NCBI GenBank assembly: GCA_035546355.1
Contig: DATKEH010000211.1
Coordinates: 1 to 15,815 of the forward strand
DNA: 15,815 bases
Origin: DATKEH01 sp035546355
GTDB taxonomy: Bacteria > Acidobacteriota > Thermoanaerobaculia > Multivoradales > JAIOJS01
Reading direction: 5' to 3'
Positions 13,693 through 15,815 of the stretch are shown in pieces. The notes beneath the pieces were generated by a model. It was not told where the DNA came from. It saw only the letters and a list, made by a program, of their open reading frames with translations, and did no database searches. A program made the translations under genes and the position numbers. Position 1 is the first letter of the stretch. The number at the start of each line of letters is the position of its first letter.

Positions 13693-14331
13693 GTGCGCAA
13701 GAGCATCGTCATCGGATTGACACTCGCCCTCGCCTTCACCGCCCTGCTGCCCGCGGCCGCCGCCGCCAGCGAGCAGAAGCCCCGCATCGCCGTGCTCGAG
13801 TTCAAGAACAAGGCCGACAACCAGTACTGGTATCGCGGCGGCGCCGAGGCCGCCCAGGACGTCTTCGTCACCGAGCTGGTCAAGAGCGGCAAGTTCCGCG
13901 TCGTCGAGCGCGAGCAACTGCAGGCCCTGATGCAGGAGAAGAACCTCGCCCTCTCCGGCGACATGGACGCGTCGACGGCGATGGAGCTGGGCAAGCTGCT
14001 CGGCGTCCACTACCTGCTGACCGGGGCGGTCACCGAGTACGGCGACACCAAGGCCAGCGTCAACACCCCCGGCGTCGCCCGACATGGCAAGTGGGTTCCC
14101 GGGACCAACGTCGGCAAGAGCTCGTTCACGGCGGCGATGAACGCCCGGCTGATCGACGTCTCGACCGGCGAGATCGTGTGGGCCGACGAGGCGCGCGGCG
14201 ACGACTCCAACGTGCGCGTGCGGGTGGGCGGCTTCGGCGGCGGCGTCGATCACGACAACAAGATGTTCGACAAGGTGATGAAGCCGGTCATCCAGCAGCT
14301 GGTGGCCAGCATCAAGGCGGCGGACATCTAG
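13693..14331 (+). CDS. Exported CsgG-family protein
   Basis: A protein of 212 residues from GTG 13693. Residues 1-26 are a classic signal peptide (MRKS, hydrophobic core, then an alanine run before SEQKP) without a lipobox Cys, so it is probably a soluble periplasmic protein. The CsgG fold starts at KPRIAVLEFKNKAD (29-42), followed by FVTELVKSGKFRVVEREQLQALMQEKNL (58-85), LGKLLGVHYLLTGAVTEYG (99-117), and MNARLIDVSTGEIVWADEARG (149-169), the usual ends of the domain. True curli CsgG is a lipidated outer-membrane pore; this shorter unlipidated form with a Gly-rich loop (178-185) is more like the many CsgG-related proteins of unknown task, some linked to cell-envelope assembly. It has its own promoter-like sequence and ends in a hairpin, so it is likely a single-gene unit. 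Confidence 0.87.
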   Translation: MRKSIVIGLTLALAFTALLPAAAAASEQKPRIAVLEFKNKADNQYWYRGGAEAAQDVFVTELVKSGKFRVVEREQLQALMQEKNLALSGDMDASTAMELGKLLGVHYLLTGAVTEYGDTKASVNTPGVARHGKWVPGTNVGKSSFTAAMNARLIDVSTGEIVWADEARGDDSNVRVRVGGFGGGVDHDNKMFDKVMKPVIQQLVASIKAADI

Positions 14332-14349
14332 GGGTTTGAGGCACCCCTA
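14329..14349. terminator. Bidirectional hairpin holding two convergent stop codons
   Basis: TAGGGGT (14329-14335) and ACCCCTA (14343-14349) form a perfect 7-bp stem with a 7-nt loop. The left arm begins with the TAG stop of the CsgG gene and the right arm with the TAG (reverse strand) of the hydrolase gene, leaving only 15 bp between the coding regions. There is no U-tract on either strand. Confidence 0.55.
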
Positions 14350-15249
14350 CCCGAAGGCCTGACGGGATACCTCCCGCACGGCGTCGGCGATCGCTTCGGG
14401 GACCTCCTCCTGCAGGAAGTGGCCGGCCGGTGTGCGGGTCACCGGCGCTTGCGGGAGCATCTTCTGCAGCCGTCCGAGGGCGCGTCCCAGCACCGGGTCG
14501 CGGTCGCCCCAGACGATGGCCGCGGGGCCGCTGAAGCCCTCGACGAACCGCTGGCAGCGCTCGAGGCCGGGCACCGTCGGGTGCTGCAGGGAGTCGGGGA
14601 CCATCCGCGCCAGGGCCAGGGGCGCCGTCCGGTCGGCGAGCCGGCGTAGCGGCCAGCGGTAGGCGCGGGCGATCTGCCCACGGATGCTCGCCGGGTCGCC
14701 CTGCGCTCGGTGTAGGGCCCGCTGCGGGAAGCCGAACAGCCGAAAGGCCACCGTGCTCACCAGCGGCATCCTGGCGAAGCGATGGAAGGCGGTAGGACGG
14801 AAGCCCGGCCGCGGGGGTCCCGCCACCGTGTTGGCCAGCACCACGCCGCGCGCCATCCGCGGATTGTCGGCCAGGTAGCGCAGGCCGATCGGCCCCCCCC
14901 AGTCGTGGCCGACGAAGACCAGGGGGGGCAGCTCCAGGGCCTCGACCAGGCCGCCGAGCCAGCGGGCGTGCGCTGCGAGCGTGTGCAGCGAAGGGTCGCG
15001 GGGTTTGTCGGAGAGGCCCAGGCCGACGAGATCCGGCATGATCAGCCGCAGCGGGGCATCGGCCAGCGCGGCGGCGACGCGGCGCCAGAGAAATCCCCAG
15101 GTCGGGTTGCCGTGCAGCAGCAACACCGGAGCCCCGGTGCCGGCGGTCATCACGTGCATGCCCCGGCCCTCCACCGCGAAGCGGAAGCGGGCGAACGGCA
15201 AGAGGTCCGCGAGCCACTCGGGAAGCGGCGGCACCGGGAGGGGATCCAT
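14347..15249 (-). CDS. Haloalkane-dehalogenase-like alpha/beta hydrolase
   Basis: A protein of 300 residues, the usual length of haloalkane dehalogenases. The oxyanion/halide motif HGNPTW is at 46-51 (Asn48 and Thr50 region), the nucleophile Asp116 sits in VGHDWGG with Trp117 next to it as second halide ligand, a candidate acid is Asp251 (or Asp249) in WGDRDPV, and the base is His277 in GHFLQEE. A helical cap lies at about 140-230. These residues fit haloalkane dehalogenases better than epoxide hydrolases, which usually have HGWP. The natural substrate is not known; many relatives are labelled dehalogenases without proof. No signal peptide is seen, so it is probably cytoplasmic. It is convergent with the CsgG gene and divergent from the methyltransferase. 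TAGTCT 6 nt before the ATG and no Shine-Dalgarno suggest a leaderless mRNA. Confidence 0.82.
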   Translation of the reverse strand: MDPLPVPPLPEWLADLLPFARFRFAVEGRGMHVMTAGTGAPVLLLHGNPTWGFLWRRVAAALADAPLRLIMPDLVGLGLSDKPRDPSLHTLAAHARWLGGLVEALELPPLVFVGHDWGGPIGLRYLADNPRMARGVVLANTVAGPPRPGFRPTAFHRFARMPLVSTVAFRLFGFPQRALHRAQGDPASIRGQIARAYRWPLRRLADRTAPLALARMVPDSLQHPTVPGLERCQRFVEGFSGPAAIVWGDRDPVLGRALGRLQKMLPQAPVTRTPAGHFLQEEVPEAIADAVREVSRQAFG

Positions 15250-15255
15250 GAGCCG

Positions 15256-15261
15256 AGACTA
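15256..15261 (-). promoter_or_regulatory. Candidate -10 element (TAGTCT) for the hydrolase
   Basis: On the minus strand TAGTCT is 6 nt before the ATG at 15249, fitting TAnnnT. No ribosome-binding site is visible, so a leaderless transcript is likely. I see no -35 match. Confidence 0.35.
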
Positions 15262-15267
15262 ACCTGC

Positions 15268-15283
15268 CGCGGGCGGGCCCGCG
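15268..15283. repeat. GC-rich inverted repeat (7-2-7)
   Basis: CGCGGGC and GCCCGCG are separated by two bases, just upstream of the hydrolase -10 candidate. With such base composition chance is likely, but the position would suit an operator. Confidence 0.3.
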
Positions 15284-15314
15284 CGACCGCGTGGTTCTGC
15301 CGCGCAGGCTCCTA

Positions 15315-15341
15315 GATCGACGGGCCGATCCGGCGGATCGG
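15315..15341. promoter_or_regulatory. Operator-like GATC palindrome cluster
   Basis: CCGATCCG (15325-15332) and CGGATCGG (15334-15341) form an 8-1-8 palindrome, and a further GATCG is at 15315-15319. The three GATC cores are 9-12 bp apart, roughly one helical turn. The cluster ends 18 bp before the -35 candidate of the methyltransferase, consistent with a binding site for a regulator. Confidence 0.35.
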
Positions 15342-15359
15342 GTGGCGGCGGACGAGACT

Positions 15360-15388
15360 CTGGCACGCGGGTTCGCCAGGTGTACGAT
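15360..15388 (+). promoter_or_regulatory. Candidate housekeeping promoter of the methyltransferase
   Basis: CTGGCA at 15360-15365 (four of six to TTGACA), a 17-bp spacer and TACGAT at 15383-15388 (four of six to TATAAT, with TG just ahead). The predicted transcription start is at or beside ATG 15396, implying a leaderless mRNA. Confidence 0.4.
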
Positions 15389-15395
15389 GCGCGCC

Positions 15396-15815
15396 ATGCT
15401 CGCCTATCGGGCAGCCGAGCGGCACCCGCTGGTGGAGTCCTATCTCGCCACCCAGGTGCCGGCGCCGCTGCAACCGGCGCGGGAGATCGCCGCCGGCGAC
15501 TTCATGCTGCGGTTCTTCCTCGAGCACCGGCACGGCCACCGGGACCTCGCCCTGGTCGACTACTTCCAGTCCGGCTGGAGCCTCGCCCGCACCCTGCGGC
15601 AGGTGCTCGCCTGGCGGTGGGGCGAGCACCTCCCCGGCCGCGTGCTCGACTTCGCCTGCGGCTTCGGGCGCGGCACCCGCTACCTGGTGCGGTTGCTACC
15701 GGCGGAGACGGTGACGGTGGCAGACATCTTCGCCGAGGCAGTGGCGTTCCAGCGGCAGCTGCTGGGCGTCCGCGGCTTCGTCTCCGCCGCCGATCCCGGG
15801 GTCGTGCGCTGCGAG
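15396..15815 (+). CDS. SAM-dependent methyltransferase (N-terminal 140 residues, runs off the window)
   Basis: The frame is open from ATG 15396 to the last base, so the gene is 3'-truncated by the window. ATG 15387 is in the same frame but overlaps the -10 candidate, so I favour 15396. The first ~75 residues are helical (RHPLVESYLATQVP, FFLEHRHGHRDLALVDYFQSG). Then VLDFACGFGRGTRYLV, about 83-98, is motif I of class I methyltransferases (D85 and the Gly-rich loop), and VTVADIFAEAV, about 106-116, is motif II with the acidic residue (Asp110) that binds the SAM ribose. The helical N-terminal part with DYFQSG resembles methyltransferases found beside glycosyltransferases, but its target is not known. 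The rest of the fold lies beyond the window. Confidence 0.8.
   Translation, partial: MLAYRAAERHPLVESYLATQVPAPLQPAREIAAGDFMLRFFLEHRHGHRDLALVDYFQSGWSLARTLRQVLAWRWGEHLPGRVLDFACGFGRGTRYLVRLLPAETVTVADIFAEAVAFQRQLLGVRGFVSAADPGVVRCE

Noticed and set aside
15361..15376. Sigma-54-like promoter TGGCAC-N5-TTCG
   Set aside because: The -12 element should be TTGC; here the essential GC is inverted to CG, so a sigma-54 site is not supported.
14312..15397. Minus-strand frame of 361 codons over the hydrolase
   Set aside because: It is the hydrolase in another frame: Arg/Pro/Gly-rich, while the alternative frame has the complete catalytic triad.
1..15815. A defence island, mobile element, prophage or CRISPR array
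   Set aside because: No transposase, integrase, nuclease, toxin or regularly spaced direct repeats were seen; the only repeats are the cruciform, a short coding tandem repeat and small palindromes.

Overview
The window is very GC-rich and densely coded on both strands. It contains no tRNA, rRNA, CRISPR array, transposase or phage gene. The gene content (YfhO-type membrane protein, sulfatase-fold lipoprotein ending in a short ALGY-type tail, PIG-L deacetylase joined to a glycosyltransferase, DUF3891, PEGA and CsgG proteins, an intergenic cruciform repeat) suggests a high-GC environmental Gram-negative bacterium. Acidobacteriota (for example Thermoanaerobaculia) is my first guess and Myxococcota the second; this is inference only.

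Region A (1-9275, all + strand) is a tightly packed cell-surface glycan operon. In order: the C-terminal end of a dolichyl-phosphate-mannose-synthase-like GT2; a YfhO-family polytopic membrane protein; a sulfatase/phosphotransferase-fold lipoprotein with Thr at the nucleophile position; a PIG-L deacetylase-GT2-coiled-coil fusion; a GT4-like glycosyltransferase; and a GT2 rhamnosyltransferase-like enzyme with a long C-terminal extension. From the YfhO gene onward, consecutive genes overlap or nearly touch, so they are probably transcribed and translated together. A plausible division of labour is charging of a lipid carrier, transfer on the outer membrane face, a phospho-substituent added or removed, deacetylation, and sugar additions in the cytoplasm.

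Region B (9276-10822) begins with a 54-bp cruciform repeat and a terminator-like hairpin. These separate operon A from a convergent minus-strand operon: ECF sigma factor, zinc-finger membrane anti-sigma factor, and a YbjQ/UPF0145 protein, joined by two 4-nt overlaps. A perfect 10-bp palindrome lies in the short divergent spacer next to the sigma gene.

Region C (10767-14349) holds a further GT2 overlapping a secreted two-PEGA-domain protein, a DUF3891 protein running antisense into the PEGA gene's 3' end, and a secreted CsgG-family protein with a strong Shine-Dalgarno sequence.

Region D (14329-15815) starts with a hairpin whose arms contain the stop codons of the CsgG gene and of a convergent haloalkane-dehalogenase-like hydrolase. 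After a 146-bp spacer with inverted repeats and a promoter-like sequence comes the start of a SAM-dependent methyltransferase that runs off the window.

Several genes that lack a Shine-Dalgarno sequence have a TAnnnT hexamer 6-7 nt before the start codon, suggesting leaderless transcripts. I found no clearly new defence or mobile system. The points most worth checking are the deacetylase-GT2 fusion, the Thr-type sulfatase-fold lipoprotein, the cruciform repeat and the ECF/YbjQ operon.
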